64,000 nt of DNA from Pedobacter kyungheensis (GTDB lineage: Bacteria > Bacteroidota > Bacteroidia > Sphingobacteriales > Sphingobacteriaceae). The translations under genes and the position numbers were made by a program. A model generated the notes under the pieces. That model made no database searches. It saw only the letters and a program-made list of their open reading frames with translations, and was not told the DNA's origin. The DNA lies in assembly GCF_000812965.1 (NCBI RefSeq), contig NZ_JSYN01000013.1:1-64000 (forward strand), given 5' to 3'. Shown piece after piece: positions 44,387 to 53,145 of this stretch. Numbering within the stretch: position 1 is the stretch's first letter; every line of letters begins with the position of its first letter.

Positions 44387-44581
44387 ATGAAAGCGCCAAA
44401 GAAACTCCCAGCAAAGCCGACTACCAAGAAACAGGTAGACGAAGATGACGATCTTGAAGATGACGATATTCAAACTACGAAAAAGAAGCCTCAAGACGAT
44501 GACGACGACGATGATTTTGACATGCCGTTAGATGATCTTGATACCTTCGATAATTTCGATGACGACGACGACGATTATTAA
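44387..44581 (+). CDS. Small Asp-rich acidic protein
   Basis: 64 aa: a basic start (KAPKKLPAKPTTKKQ) followed by runs of Asp (DEDDDLEDDD, DDDDDDDFDM, DDDDDDY) with regularly spaced Phe/Leu. No known domain. It has its own -7 box and terminator, so it is likely real rather than noise. Charge would suit binding to basic proteins or divalent cations; this is inference. Confidence 0.7.
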   Translation: MKAPKKLPAKPTTKKQVDEDDDLEDDDIQTTKKKPQDDDDDDDFDMPLDDLDTFDNFDDDDDDY

Positions 44582-44602
44582 TATTTAAAAAACATATATT
44601 TG

Positions 44603-44636
44603 AAAAGCATCCTACCGCTTGGTTGGATGCTTTTTT
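44603..44636 (+). terminator. Terminator after the acidic mini-protein
   Basis: AAAAGCATCC and GGATGCTTTT with an 12-nt loop and a T run; supports the small gene being a separate transcript. Confidence 0.88.
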
Positions 44637-44653
44637 AATTTTAAAATCTTTTC

Positions 44654-45772
44654 ATGCAAATCATACCAGTAAGCAGCCCATCTTTAAAAAAAGACTTTCT
44701 CAATACACCTAAATTACTTTACAAAAACGATCAAAACTGGATCTGTCCGCTGGATAGTGAGGTAGAAAACGTTTTTAATCCTGACAAAAACCCTTTTTTC
44801 GCGCATGGAAAATGTACACGTTGGGTTTTAAAAGATGATGCCGGAAAGTTAATTGGCCGTGTTGCTGCTTTTATCAACGAGAAAAAAGCACATAACTACG
44901 AGCAGCCAACCGGTGGAATGGGTTTTTTTGAATGTATTAACGACGAAAAAGCGGCTTTCCTTTTGTTCGATACAGCAAAAGCCTGGTTAATCGAAAACGG
45001 AATGAAAGCCATGGACGGCCCGATTAATTTCGGCGAGAACGATAGTTTTTGGGGCTTGTTGGTTGAGGGCTTTACCCCGCCTTCTTTTGGCATGAATTAC
45101 AACTTCCCATACTATCAGCAGTTTTTTGAAAAATATGGTTTTGTTAAGGAGTACGAACAATTAACCAATCACATTAACCTTACCATCCCCTTCCCTGAGC
45201 GTTTTACCAAAATCGCCAACTGGGTAAGAAATAAACCAGGCTATACTTTCGAATATTTTAGCAAAGCCAATTCAGACAAATACATTAACGATTTAATGGA
45301 AATCTACAATGATGGCTGGCAGGATTTTGAAAACTTTGTGCCCATTAAAAAAGAGACCCTGCAAGAAAGCTTTAAAAGCATGGAACCCATTATGGATGAA
45401 CATTTAATCCAGTTTGCTTATTTTAACGGTGAACCGGCTTCTTTTGTAGTACTCATTCCCGATGCAAACCAGATGATTAAAGGCTTTGACGGGAAACTGG
45501 GCTTATTAGAAAAATTAAAATTTGCTTACAGGCGCTGGGTGGGTGTAACCCGCATGCGCGCAATCGTGATGGGTACCAAGCCAAAATACCAGAAACATGG
45601 TCTCGAATCGGTTCTTTTTATCCGCCTGGGCGAGTATGTATTACCAAAAAATCAATATAAAGAACTGGAGTTAAGCTGGGTAGGCGATTTTAATGAACAG
45701 ATGATTGCTATTCACAAAGCTACAGGCGCAACCTTTGGTAAGAAGCACCTGACTATGCGTAAAGTATTTTAG
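44654..45772 (+). CDS. GNAT-fold N-acetyltransferase-like protein (YghO type)
   Basis: 372 aa. The C-terminal part (about 230-372) has GNAT-like features: FAYFNGEPASFVVLIPDAN, an acyl-CoA pyrophosphate-loop-like segment AIVMGTKPKYQKHGLESVLF and a final beta-alpha KATGATFGKKHLTM. The N-terminal part (1-190) includes WVLKDDAGKLIGRVAAFINE and GPINFGENDSFWGLLVEGF, a duplicated GNAT-like lobe known from YghO-related proteins. Substrate unknown. Soluble. Single gene with a terminator after it. Confidence 0.82.
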   Translation: MQIIPVSSPSLKKDFLNTPKLLYKNDQNWICPLDSEVENVFNPDKNPFFAHGKCTRWVLKDDAGKLIGRVAAFINEKKAHNYEQPTGGMGFFECINDEKAAFLLFDTAKAWLIENGMKAMDGPINFGENDSFWGLLVEGFTPPSFGMNYNFPYYQQFFEKYGFVKEYEQLTNHINLTIPFPERFTKIANWVRNKPGYTFEYFSKANSDKYINDLMEIYNDGWQDFENFVPIKKETLQESFKSMEPIMDEHLIQFAYFNGEPASFVVLIPDANQMIKGFDGKLGLLEKLKFAYRRWVGVTRMRAIVMGTKPKYQKHGLESVLFIRLGEYVLPKNQYKELELSWVGDFNEQMIAIHKATGATFGKKHLTMRKVF

Positions 45773-45776
45773 ATAT

Positions 45777-45809
45777 AAAAAATGGTTCGTGTCACTACGA
45801 ACCATTTTT
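45777..45809 (+). terminator. Terminator after the acetyltransferase-like gene
   Basis: AAAAATGGTTCGT, loop GTCACT, ACGAACCATTTTT: a 13-bp perfect stem. Confidence 0.9.
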
Positions 45810-45818
45810 ATTTTCCAT

Positions 45819-45866
45819 CGTCCTCGTTTGTAACGAGGATGAATGAGACCGGCGATTTTATCGCCA
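45819..45866. repeat. CCTCGTT and GGCGAT hairpin pair
   Basis: CCTCGTT-TGT-AACGAGG (45822-45838) and GGCGAT-TTT-ATCGCC (45851-45865) lie side by side in the gap between the acetyltransferase-like and EamA genes. Small palindromic intergenic elements; no coding role. Confidence 0.5.
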
Positions 45867-45892
45867 TTATAAACTATAATTCATAAAACAAC

Positions 45893-46822
45893 CTAGGCAT
45901 TCTTATATTTGGGCAGGTTAATCAACAGCACACTTCCTAAAATAATGGCCAAACCAATTACCTGTGTTACACCAATTACCTCGTTGGTAAAAGTTAAACT
46001 CAACAAAACAGCCACTACAGGGTTAACATAAGCATAAGTACTCACTTGCGTAGCCGGACGCACCTTTAAAAGCCATACATACGCGCTAAAAGCAGCTATA
46101 GAGCCAAATAAAATAAGATATACGATAGATAACCACGCATCGAGTGGTATACCCGACCAATCAAGTGTTTTAAATTCAGCTTTAATCAAACTGCCAGGCA
46201 AAAAGGCAACACTAGCCATTAACATTTGCCAACCTGTATTTACCGAAACCGAACTACCGGTGGTTGGGTGATATTTGGAATAAAGCGACCCTCCGGCCCA
46301 GGCAACAGGCCCGAAAACCAGCAACACCATACCAATAACCTGCAGCTTACTTTGAGGCTGATCAAGTGCCTGCAAAAGCTGGTTCCCAAATAACAGTACC
46401 ACGCCCAAAAAGCCAATAATCAGACCAGAAACGATGTATTTATTGCTTAAGTTTTCTTTCCAGTGCGATTTATCCAGAATTACAAACCAGATAGCAGCCG
46501 AAGCTACCATAATGGCAACTAAACCACTTGGAATGAACTGCTCTACCCAAATTACGATACCATTGCCAAGCCCCAGCATTAAAATACCACTTACCGTAGC
46601 AATTTTAATGGTTTTGAGGTTAAAAATATCTTCACCTTTAAATTTACACCAGCCCAGCATTAAAACTCCGGCAATAAAAAACCTGATTACCCCCAAAGCA
46701 AAAGGCGGAAAACCAGCCAGTGCCTTTTGAATAAAAAAGTAGGTAGAACCCCAAACTATATATACGATAGCGAAAGCCAGGTAAACCATTACCGGCGATG
46801 CTTTTTTGTTTAAATCTGTCAT
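45893..46822 (-). CDS. EamA family (DMT superfamily) transporter
   Basis: 309 aa, ten hydrophobic helices in two EamA repeats (about 13-145 and 160-300). Signature starts such as YIVWGSTYFFIQKALAGFPP and a second repeat with AAFSAYVWLLKVRPATQVST are typical of RhtA/YdcZ-like exporters of metabolites or amino acids. Four nt downstream of an Lrp-type regulator gene, the usual arrangement for amino-acid exporters, which fits control by an amino-acid-sensing regulator. Confidence 0.93.
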   Translation of the reverse strand: MTDLNKKASPVMVYLAFAIVYIVWGSTYFFIQKALAGFPPFALGVIRFFIAGVLMLGWCKFKGEDIFNLKTIKIATVSGILMLGLGNGIVIWVEQFIPSGLVAIMVASAAIWFVILDKSHWKENLSNKYIVSGLIIGFLGVVLLFGNQLLQALDQPQSKLQVIGMVLLVFGPVAWAGGSLYSKYHPTTGSSVSVNTGWQMLMASVAFLPGSLIKAEFKTLDWSGIPLDAWLSIVYLILFGSIAAFSAYVWLLKVRPATQVSTYAYVNPVVAVLLSLTFTNEVIGVTQVIGLAIILGSVLLINLPKYKNA

Positions 46823-46826
46823 AACT

Positions 46827-47306
46827 TTATTTTTCGGGGATTACCAGTTTTTGTTGCTCTTTTACCGTTTCTAATACGATGGTGGTTTTAACGGAAAGGA
46901 TATTGGGCACCTTGCTAAACTCATCGCGCAACAAAGCCATCAGGGAAGCCGAATCAGCCGTTCGTACCTTTACCAGGAAACAATCATCGCCGGCAATAAC
47001 GTGCACTTCCTGCACATCCGGAATTTTAGCCAGCTCGCTTGCAGTATCATTGCAACTAAAACTCTGGGCCGATTTCATAGAGATAAAAGCCAATAACTTT
47101 AAATCAACCGCAAGCGGATTCACCTTAGCATTGTAACCGGTAATTATATTTTTCTTTTCGAGTTTTTTTACCCGCTCCAGCACAGCCGATGGAACCAGCT
47201 CAAGTGCTTTAGCTAAATCGACATTCGAAATACGGGCATTATCCTGCATTAATCTGAGAATAGCCAGATCGATATGATCGAGGCTAAAATTGTTTTCCGT
47301 TACCAT
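46827..47306 (-). CDS. Lrp/AsnC family transcriptional regulator
   Basis: 159 aa. N-terminal helix-turn-helix (1-60, LDHIDLAILRLMQDNARISN, LAKALELVPSAVLERVKKLE) and C-terminal RAM ligand-binding domain (70-150; DVQEVHVIAGDDCFLVKVRT). Binds amino acids and regulates the exporter gene 4 nt downstream. A TTATT-CGA-AATAA dyad about 60 nt upstream is a possible autoregulatory site. Length and layout are normal for the family. Confidence 0.95.
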   Translation of the reverse strand: MVTENNFSLDHIDLAILRLMQDNARISNVDLAKALELVPSAVLERVKKLEKKNIITGYNAKVNPLAVDLKLLAFISMKSAQSFSCNDTASELAKIPDVQEVHVIAGDDCFLVKVRTADSASLMALLRDEFSKVPNILSVKTTIVLETVKEQQKLVIPEK

Positions 47307-47364
47307 AGTATAAAACTATAAATATTTAGAATAAAAATCACAACAATTTAATTAAAAATGAATT

Positions 47365-47377
47365 TTATTCGAAATAA
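47365..47377 (-). promoter_or_regulatory. Possible Lrp operator
   Basis: TTATT-CGA-AATAA, an AT-rich dyad of the kind bound by Lrp-family proteins, about 60 nt upstream of the lrp-like start. A second CGAAATAA occurs near 47400. Binding is not demonstrated. Confidence 0.25.
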
Positions 47378-47414
47378 TAATTTTATAATGACAAATAGTC
47401 GAAATAAATGCGAT

Positions 47415-47732
47415 TTAGATCCCCAGCTTATCGTACAGGTCGATTACCTTTTTACGGAGCTTATTAATTTCTTCGTCTTTCTCCATCAGCTCTTTTTTCA
47501 GCATAGCGAGCTCTTCTGATGAATCAGGCGCAGCCGATAGCCCAAGTAACTGGGTAATGGGAACTTTGAAAACTTTTGAAATTTGTTGTAAACGGGAAAT
47601 GTTCAGGTCGGTTTGACCGGTTTCGATTTTACAAAAAGCCGGGGTAGAGATATTCAGTTTTTTAGCCGCATCAGCCTGACTTAAATTTAAAGCCAATCTG
47701 CATTGCTTAATTTGATCTCCTATGCTTTTCAT
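47415..47732 (-). CDS. XRE-family HTH regulator with C-terminal coiled coil
   Basis: 105 aa. Cro/C1-type helix-turn-helix in 1-62 (IGDQIKQCRLALNLSQADAAKKLNISTPAFCKIETGQTDLNISR, in parts), followed by a short linker and a coiled coil (75-104, ELAMLKKELMEKDEEINKLR). A single gene between the lrp-like gene and the mpl gene; targets unknown. Confidence 0.88.
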   Translation of the reverse strand: MKSIGDQIKQCRLALNLSQADAAKKLNISTPAFCKIETGQTDLNISRLQQISKVFKVPITQLLGLSAAPDSSEELAMLKKELMEKDEEINKLRKKVIDLYDKLGI

Positions 47733-47737
47733 GTCTT

Positions 47738-47817
47738 TGAGATTTGAGATATAAGATGTGAGATATGAGACGTGAGATTTGAGACGGAGTTATCTTCTGT
47801 CTCAAATCTCATATCTA
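47738..47817. repeat. GAGATTTGAGAC word repeat with fold-back
   Basis: Words GAGATTTGAGA, GAGATATGAGAC and GAGATTTGAGAC run in one direction (47738-47785), then after 13 nt the complement GTCTCAAATCTCATATC (47799-47815). The last 12 bp pair perfectly. It lies directly downstream of mpl. A second, shorter tract with the same vocabulary is upstream of mpl. Confidence 0.75.
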
Positions 47818-47828
47818 ATGTTTGCAAC

Positions 47829-49181
47829 CTACTTCTCTAAAGCAGCTGCCAGCTCTGGCAAATCAAAACCCGCGTAATTACCCGAACTCATCATCAGCAA
47901 ATTGGTATCTGCATAATGTAAGCTCAATAAATATGACTTCAGCTTTGAAGCATCGTTAAAAAATTTCAGTTTTGGGTTCTGGAAAGCATTTTGCACATCA
48001 TCTTCTGAGAAAGGCTCCATCCGCTTCTGCTCAAAAGATTTAATATCGATAAATACAATGGCATCATCAGCTTTATCCATAGCACCTGCATATTCTTTTA
48101 AGAAATCTTTATTCAAACTGCTAAAAGTATGTAATTCAATACAAGCCACCAGCTTACGATCAGTAAACTGTGTTTTAACTGCATCAATTGTAGCTTTTAA
48201 TTTCGAGGGTGAATGTGCAAAATCTTTGTATACATTGGTCGAAGCATCGGCCGAAATCACTTCTAAACGTTTGGCTGCGCCGGTAAAAGAAGCAATAGCA
48301 GTATTAAATGCAGTTTCGTCAATTTCCAGTTGTGCACATACCAGTTTGGCAGCATTCAGGTTCATTAAATTATGATCGCCGAAAACTTTCAAAGCAGTAT
48401 GTTCAGGAAGCAAATAGGTAATACCGGTTTTAATTTCGTGAGCTGGTATAGCATAACCAATTTTATTGATTTTAGCTTTTGAATGGCTTACAATCTCATT
48501 TAAATCAGCATCAGCTTCGCAGTAAATTAAGGTGCCGTTTTCTTCAATGGTATCAATAAATTTATCAAACTGGGCTGTATAATCGGCATAAGTTGGAAAA
48601 ACATTGATATGATCCCAGGCAATACCACTAATTACGGCCACATTGGCTTTATACAAGTGAAATTTAGGCCTTCTGTCAATTGGTGAAGATAAATACTCAT
48701 CTCCTTCAATAATTATAACCGGCGCCTCTTCCGTTACTTTTACCATGGTTTCAAAACCGGCAAGTTGTGCACCAACCAGGTAATCGAAATCGCGGTTATA
48801 GTAATTCAGTACATGCAAAATCATGCTGGTAATGGTTGTTTTACCATGACTACCACCAATAACTACACGCAATTTATTTTTACTTTGCTCGTAAATATAT
48901 TCAGGGTAAGAATAAATTTTAACACCAAGTTCTTGTGCTTTTAACAACTCAGGGTTATCAATCCGGGCATGCATGCCCAAAATAACGGCATCCAAATCGC
49001 TGGTAATTCGATTTTCATCCCAACCCATTTCAGCCGGCAATAAACCGTATTTATCCAAACGCGATTTTGCGGGTTCGAAAATTACATCGTCCGAACCGGT
49101 AATCTGATAACCTTTTTTATGCAGGGCAATAGCCAGATTGTGCATGGCACTTCCACCTATCGCAATAAAATGTATACGCAT
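47829..49181 (-). CDS. mpl: UDP-N-acetylmuramate:tripeptide ligase (murein peptide ligase)
   Basis: 450 aa MurC-related ligase joining UDP-MurNAc to L-Ala-D-Glu-mDAP during peptidoglycan recycling. ATP-loop GGSHGKTT at 109-116, Rossmann start MRIHFIAIGGSAMHNLAIAL, EGDEYLSSPIDRRPKFH in the central domain and YKDFAHSPSKL before the C-terminal domain. Mpl is separated from MurC by this HFIAIGGSAMHN start. No recycling genes adjacent. Flanked on both sides by GAGATTTGAGA word repeats. Confidence 0.92.
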   Translation of the reverse strand: MRIHFIAIGGSAMHNLAIALHKKGYQITGSDDVIFEPAKSRLDKYGLLPAEMGWDENRITSDLDAVILGMHARIDNPELLKAQELGVKIYSYPEYIYEQSKNKLRVVIGGSHGKTTITSMILHVLNYYNRDFDYLVGAQLAGFETMVKVTEEAPVIIIEGDEYLSSPIDRRPKFHLYKANVAVISGIAWDHINVFPTYADYTAQFDKFIDTIEENGTLIYCEADADLNEIVSHSKAKINKIGYAIPAHEIKTGITYLLPEHTALKVFGDHNLMNLNAAKLVCAQLEIDETAFNTAIASFTGAAKRLEVISADASTNVYKDFAHSPSKLKATIDAVKTQFTDRKLVACIELHTFSSLNKDFLKEYAGAMDKADDAIVFIDIKSFEQKRMEPFSEDDVQNAFQNPKLKFFNDASKLKSYLLSLHYADTNLLMMSSGNYAGFDLPELAAALEK

Positions 49182-49191
49182 ATTTTTAATA

Positions 49192-49270
49192 TTTTAGATT
49201 TGAGAAGTTAGATTTTAGACATGAGAATAAGCCTTAAGCTTCCTGCCTTTCACCTTCCGCCTTCCATCCT
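49192..49270. repeat. Word repeat upstream of mpl
   Basis: AGATTTGAGA, AGATTTTAGACATGAGA, then a C/T-rich run CTTCCTGCC-TTTCACCTTCCG-CCTTCCATCC-TTCTACCTT. It uses the vocabulary of the repeat at 47738 followed by a second word family. Confidence 0.55.
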
Positions 49271-49271
49271 T

Positions 49272-50111
49272 CTACCTTTTCTCAAACTGAGCCGCAACCC
49301 ACTCGCCATTTTGTTTATGGTCGATATATTTAATGCCGTATTTAGCACATTCGGCAGTAATCATGCTTAAATCGGGATCGAGGTAAAAACCACTGAAGAA
49401 AATCTTTCCGCCTGGTTTTAATACTTCGGCGTAGCGATGAATCTGATCTAAAAGAATGTTCCGGTTAATGTTGGCAAAAATAATATCATAAACTTCATCC
49501 GGAATCACCTCTTTACTACCACAAAGTGCAGTTAAATTATCGACACCGTTAAGCGCAGCATTTTCGATGGTACTTTGATAACAAATATCATCGTAATCGA
49601 TTGCAACCAGGCTTTTAGCACCTAATTTAGCAGCCAAAATAGCCAGAATAGCTGTACCACAGCCCATATCCAAAATGGCTTTATCTTTTATATCTGCAGC
49701 CAGGATATACTGCATCACCATGGTGGTGGTTTGGTGGTGACCTGTACCGAATGACATTTTCGGATCGATTACAATTTCGTAAGGATACGATGGCTGTGGT
49801 TCATGGAAGGTTGCCCTCACGTAACACACATCATCAATTACCAGCGGGCTGAAATTTTTCTCCCATTCGGCGTTCCAGTTTTCATCGGCAACATCTTCTA
49901 AAGTATAATCTGTTGCAAACTCATCACTGTAATTAGCCAGCAGATCTTTCAACTCCTGCTCATTAAAATTATCTTTTATTACGAATGCCGTAAAACCACC
50001 CTCACTGTCTTCGAAAGTATCGAAGCCTAAATCTGCCAGATCGCTAATAAGCAAATCCTGCTGGTAGTCTTCGATACCCTGAAATGTAAATATTGCTTTT
50101 GTGTATTGCAT
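49272..50111 (-). CDS. prmA: Ribosomal protein L11 methyltransferase
   Basis: 279 aa. Trimethylates L11 using S-adenosylmethionine. N-terminal substrate-binding domain (1-90, LGFDTFEDSEGGFTAFVI) and C-terminal Rossmann methyltransferase with the SAM motif LDMGCGTAILAILAAKLGAK and the downstream VIFANINRNILL (reading DIIFANINRN). Its start overlaps the tpiA stop by one base, so it follows tpiA in the operon. Shorter than the E. coli enzyme (293 aa) but complete. Confidence 0.92.
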   Translation of the reverse strand: MQYTKAIFTFQGIEDYQQDLLISDLADLGFDTFEDSEGGFTAFVIKDNFNEQELKDLLANYSDEFATDYTLEDVADENWNAEWEKNFSPLVIDDVCYVRATFHEPQPSYPYEIVIDPKMSFGTGHHQTTTMVMQYILAADIKDKAILDMGCGTAILAILAAKLGAKSLVAIDYDDICYQSTIENAALNGVDNLTALCGSKEVIPDEVYDIIFANINRNILLDQIHRYAEVLKPGGKIFFSGFYLDPDLSMITAECAKYGIKYIDHKQNGEWVAAQFEKR

Positions 50112-50872
50112 TAGCTGTTTAATGCTTTAATAATATCTGTAAAATCGCGCGATTTTAACGATGCGCCACCAATCAGGCCACCATCAATATCAGGTTGTGC
50201 AAATAAACTTGCTGCATTGCCCGGGTTACAGCTACCGCCATATAAAATGGTTGTATCATCAGCTGTATTAAAGCCATATTTTGCCTGAATTTCGCTACGG
50301 ATGAAAGCATGAATATCCTGAGCCTGCTCTGGTGAAGCGGTTAATCCTGTACCAATAGCCCAAACCGGCTCATAGGCAATTACAATTTTCTTAAAATCTT
50401 CTTCGGTTAAACCAAAAATACCATCTACCAATTGTTTTTTTAATACTTCGTAATAACTGCCGTTGTTACGCTCGTCTAAAGTTTCGCCGATACAAAAAAT
50501 TGGGGTTAAGCCATTGGCTAAAGCAACTTTAGTTTTTTCTGCCAATAAAGCATCGCTTTCTGCAAAGTATTGTCTGCGCTCTGAGTGACCTAAAATAACA
50601 TATTCTGCACCAACAGATTTTACCATTTTAGCAGAAGTTTCGCCAGTGTAAGCACCGCTTTCTTTATCGCTGATATTCTGAGCGCCAATTTTAACATCGT
50701 TACCACCCAATTTTGCCAGGCTGTTTAAATGGATAAATGGTGAGCAAATAATGGCTAACTGATCGCCTTTGCGCTCATCTCTAACCATATTTACGATTTC
50801 ACTGAACAACGAAACGCCTTCGTTATAATCTAAGTTCATTTTCCAGTTACCGGCAACAATCTTTTTTCTCAT
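50111..50872 (-). CDS. tpiA: Triose-phosphate isomerase
   Basis: 253 aa. Interconverts dihydroxyacetone phosphate and glyceraldehyde 3-phosphate. Motifs: AGNWKMNL at the start, catalytic His in ILGHSERR, catalytic Glu in [11 protein letters not shown], and the phosphate loop [10 protein letters not shown]. First of the tpiA-prmA pair, one base overlap. Nothing unusual. Confidence 0.98.
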   Translation of the reverse strand: MRKKIVAGNWKMNLDYNEGVSLFSEIVNMVRDERKGDQLAIICSPFIHLNSLAKLGGNDVKIGAQNISDKESGAYTGETSAKMVKSVGAEYVILGHSERRQYFAESDALLAEKTKVALANGLTPIFCIGETLDERNNGSYYEVLKKQLVDGIFGLTEEDFKKIVIAYEPVWAIGTGLTASPEQAQDIHAFIRSEIQAKYGFNTADDTTILYGGSCNPGNAASLFAQPDIDGGLIGGASLKSRDFTDIIKALNS

Positions 50873-50922
50873 TTTGTATTATTTAAGGATTGGTTGATCT
50901 TTTTCAAGATCAGGTTTTTATA

Positions 50923-52095
50923 TTAAAATCGCCTATACGATTCAGTTAATTCAAATACTTTAGTCAGGATGTTTTTTTCAACCTCGTTAAAGGCCACATC
51001 TTTTCTGGCAAACACCTTTTCGGTTGTTTCGAACATTTTATGCAGTTTATAGGTATCGAAACCAGCAGCACCACCCCAGGCAAAATCGGCTATATGGTGT
51101 GGCGGGAAACCGGCACCAAAAACATTCGCTCCAACGCCTACTACGCTACCGGTATTAAACATGGTATTGATACCACTTTTGGCATGATCGGCCATAATTA
51201 AGCCACAAAATTGCAAATTGGTATTGCGCAGTTTTTCGCTTTCGTAATCGTAAAGTTTTACTTCTGCATAGTTGTTTTTTAAATTCGAGTTGTTGGTATC
51301 GGCACCAATGTTACACCACTCGCCCATTACCGAATTACCCAAATAACCTTCGTGACCTTTAGCTGAGTTACCCCAGATTACGGCATTGTTAATCTCGCCC
51401 CCAGCCCGGCTGTTTGGGCCAATGGTAGTACCCGAATATATTTTAGCACCCATTTTTATGGATGAATTTTCGCAAAGGGCAAAGGAGCCTCTTATTAACG
51501 AGCCTTCCCAAACCTCGGCATTTTTACCGATATAAATAGGTCCGTAGCCACTGTTGAGTACACTGCACTCTACCTTAGCACCTTCTTCCAGAAAAATATC
51601 GTTGCCTAAGAGCTGATTGGTGCTGCTGATAGCTGCAGAAGTACGTCCTTCGGTTAACAATTTAAAATCTTTCCTGATCTCAGCCGGATTGTTACCAAAA
51701 ATGTGCTCCGGATAGCTAATCTTGATGAAGTTTAAGCCGTAATCAACAGGTTTTAATTGTTTTTTAGCCTCCTGCCAGGTTAAGCCTCCATTATTATTGA
51801 AGGCCAGAACAACATCACCCGCCAACAACACTTCACCGGCTTTAAGCGCGGTAACCGCGTTAAGCAAATCCTCATCGGGGCATACCGAACCATTTATAAA
51901 TAAACTGGTGTTAGATTTCGGAGCAAATTTTACAGAGAGGTAATCCTGGGTCTGAAAGCCATAACCGGCTTTTAAGTATTTCGCCCACTTTTCTGCAATG
52001 GTTAAAATACCAATGCGCAAATTGGCCACAGGCCTGGTAAACGTAAGCGGACGAAGGGACATCCAGCTGGCATCATCAAAAAGATTGATTGTCAT
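50923..52095 (-). CDS. GlmU-like sugar nucleotidyltransferase-family protein with left-handed helix domain
   Basis: 390 aa from the Met at 52095 (MTINLFDDASWMSLRPLTFT); an upstream start would lie in the rpmE2 terminator. The N-terminal 150 aa are a divergent nucleotidyltransferase domain, and residues about 160-360 a left-handed beta-helix of hexapeptide repeats (GPIYIGKNAEVWEGSLIRGS, GAKIYSGTTIGPNSRAGG). The NTP-binding GxGTRMxP signature is missing from the start, so catalysis is doubtful. Bacteroidota genomes carry this protein as a GlmU paralogue of undetermined role. 50 nt before the tpiA start. Confidence 0.85.
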   Translation of the reverse strand: MTINLFDDASWMSLRPLTFTRPVANLRIGILTIAEKWAKYLKAGYGFQTQDYLSVKFAPKSNTSLFINGSVCPDEDLLNAVTALKAGEVLLAGDVVLAFNNNGGLTWQEAKKQLKPVDYGLNFIKISYPEHIFGNNPAEIRKDFKLLTEGRTSAAISSTNQLLGNDIFLEEGAKVECSVLNSGYGPIYIGKNAEVWEGSLIRGSFALCENSSIKMGAKIYSGTTIGPNSRAGGEINNAVIWGNSAKGHEGYLGNSVMGEWCNIGADTNNSNLKNNYAEVKLYDYESEKLRNTNLQFCGLIMADHAKSGINTMFNTGSVVGVGANVFGAGFPPHHIADFAWGGAAGFDTYKLHKMFETTEKVFARKDVAFNEVEKNILTKVFELTESYRRF

Positions 52096-52110
52096 AAGCA
52101 ACAAAAATAA

Positions 52111-52146
52111 AAAAAGTCCCGATGCTTTTGGCAAAGGGACTTTAAA
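52111..52146 (-). terminator. Terminator of rpmE2
   Basis: On the minus strand AAAGTCCC (52136-52143 complement) and GGGACTTT followed by a T run, loop 15 nt. It lies between rpmE2 and the GlmU-like gene. Confidence 0.75.
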
Positions 52147-52166
52147 AAATGCTTTTGTAGCTAAAA

Positions 52167-52415
52167 TTATTTCTTAGCGTAACGGTTTTTGAATTTATCG
52201 ATACGTCCTGCAGTATCAACCAATTTCATTTTACCAGTATAAAAAGGGTGTGAAGTGTGAGAAATCTCTAATTTATATAATGGATACTCGTTACCATCTT
52301 CCCATTTAATAGTTTCTTTAGTGTCTACGCAAGATTTTGTTAAGAAAGCATATTCGTTAGACATATCTTTAAAAACAACTGGTCTGTAGCTTGTTGGGTG
52401 CAAATCTTTTTTCAT
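52167..52415 (-). CDS. rpmE2: 50S ribosomal protein L31, type B
   Basis: 82 aa from the Met at 52415 ([19 protein letters not shown]), the normal start; the longer reading upstream to 52481 has no family counterpart. Type B L31 lacks the zinc CxxC pair of type A: here only one Cys (KSCVDTKE). Motifs include [19 protein letters not shown] and the basic end [12 protein letters not shown]. Confidence 0.95.
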   Translation of the reverse strand: MKKDLHPTSYRPVVFKDMSNEYAFLTKSCVDTKETIKWEDGNEYPLYKLEISHTSHPFYTGKMKLVDTAGRIDKFKNRYAKK

Positions 52416-52649
52416 TTGAATATTATTTTTAGTTATCTGTGTGAAAGCATCAAGAACATTTTTGCAATTTGCTGGCAACAACGCTTATGACATTTCCTAT
52501 TAGTCTTTCTACCTCTATTTTAGAGGATGCAAATATCTTAATTTTATTTTTGATTTACAAGCCTAATTCAAGAATTTTAATTAATAAGGTATTTCACTGC
52601 AATTATAAACTAAAAATGACGGCAATAAAGCCAAACACAGCACTTTAAA

Positions 52650-52934
52650 CTAATCTTTTTTAGGACTATATTTTTGCCAGGTTTCGATCTTTGCTTTTTG
52701 TCTGGCGATATAAGCATCGGCAATTACCTCGGCTGAGCTTGAACCCTCAACCGTTTCGAGCAATTCTTTTAACTTATACTGATCTACATCGGCCTTGTAC
52801 AAAATCTGAATCAGCTTCGGAAAATCGTTATCAATCAGATAGGCAAATGCATCGACCATCACCTCCCGAAGTTGATTTTCGGACAGGTTTTCGGCGATAT
52901 CGAAATCTTTGCTGATGATACTAATTAACGACAT
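52650..52934 (-). CDS. Small helical hypothetical protein
   Basis: 94 aa, not recognised, all-helical by composition with a leucine-rich pattern (LSENQLREVMVDAFAYLIDN, FPKLIQILYKADVDQYKLKE in part). No cysteine, signal or membrane segment. Orphan between rpmE2 and the epimerase gene, with about 230 nt empty on one side. A conserved small Bacteroidota protein is likely. Confidence 0.7.
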   Translation of the reverse strand: MSLISIISKDFDIAENLSENQLREVMVDAFAYLIDNDFPKLIQILYKADVDQYKLKELLETVEGSSSAEVIADAYIARQKAKIETWQKYSPKKD

Positions 52935-53145
52935 GGAACAGAATTTATAAGATTACAGGATTTTAGGTTCAAGGTTTATTCGTAAAGTGTTTATTAATTC
53001 TGACGTTAGGCCATTTGCATTAAACGAAGAACAACAACACAAAGTTAAATAAACCTGATGGAAATGGCATGCCGATTTTTCTTTGGCATATAATGTACAG
53101 CAGGGCTGCAGATGCGATGAAATACAGAACCGTTAGTTTTCAAAG

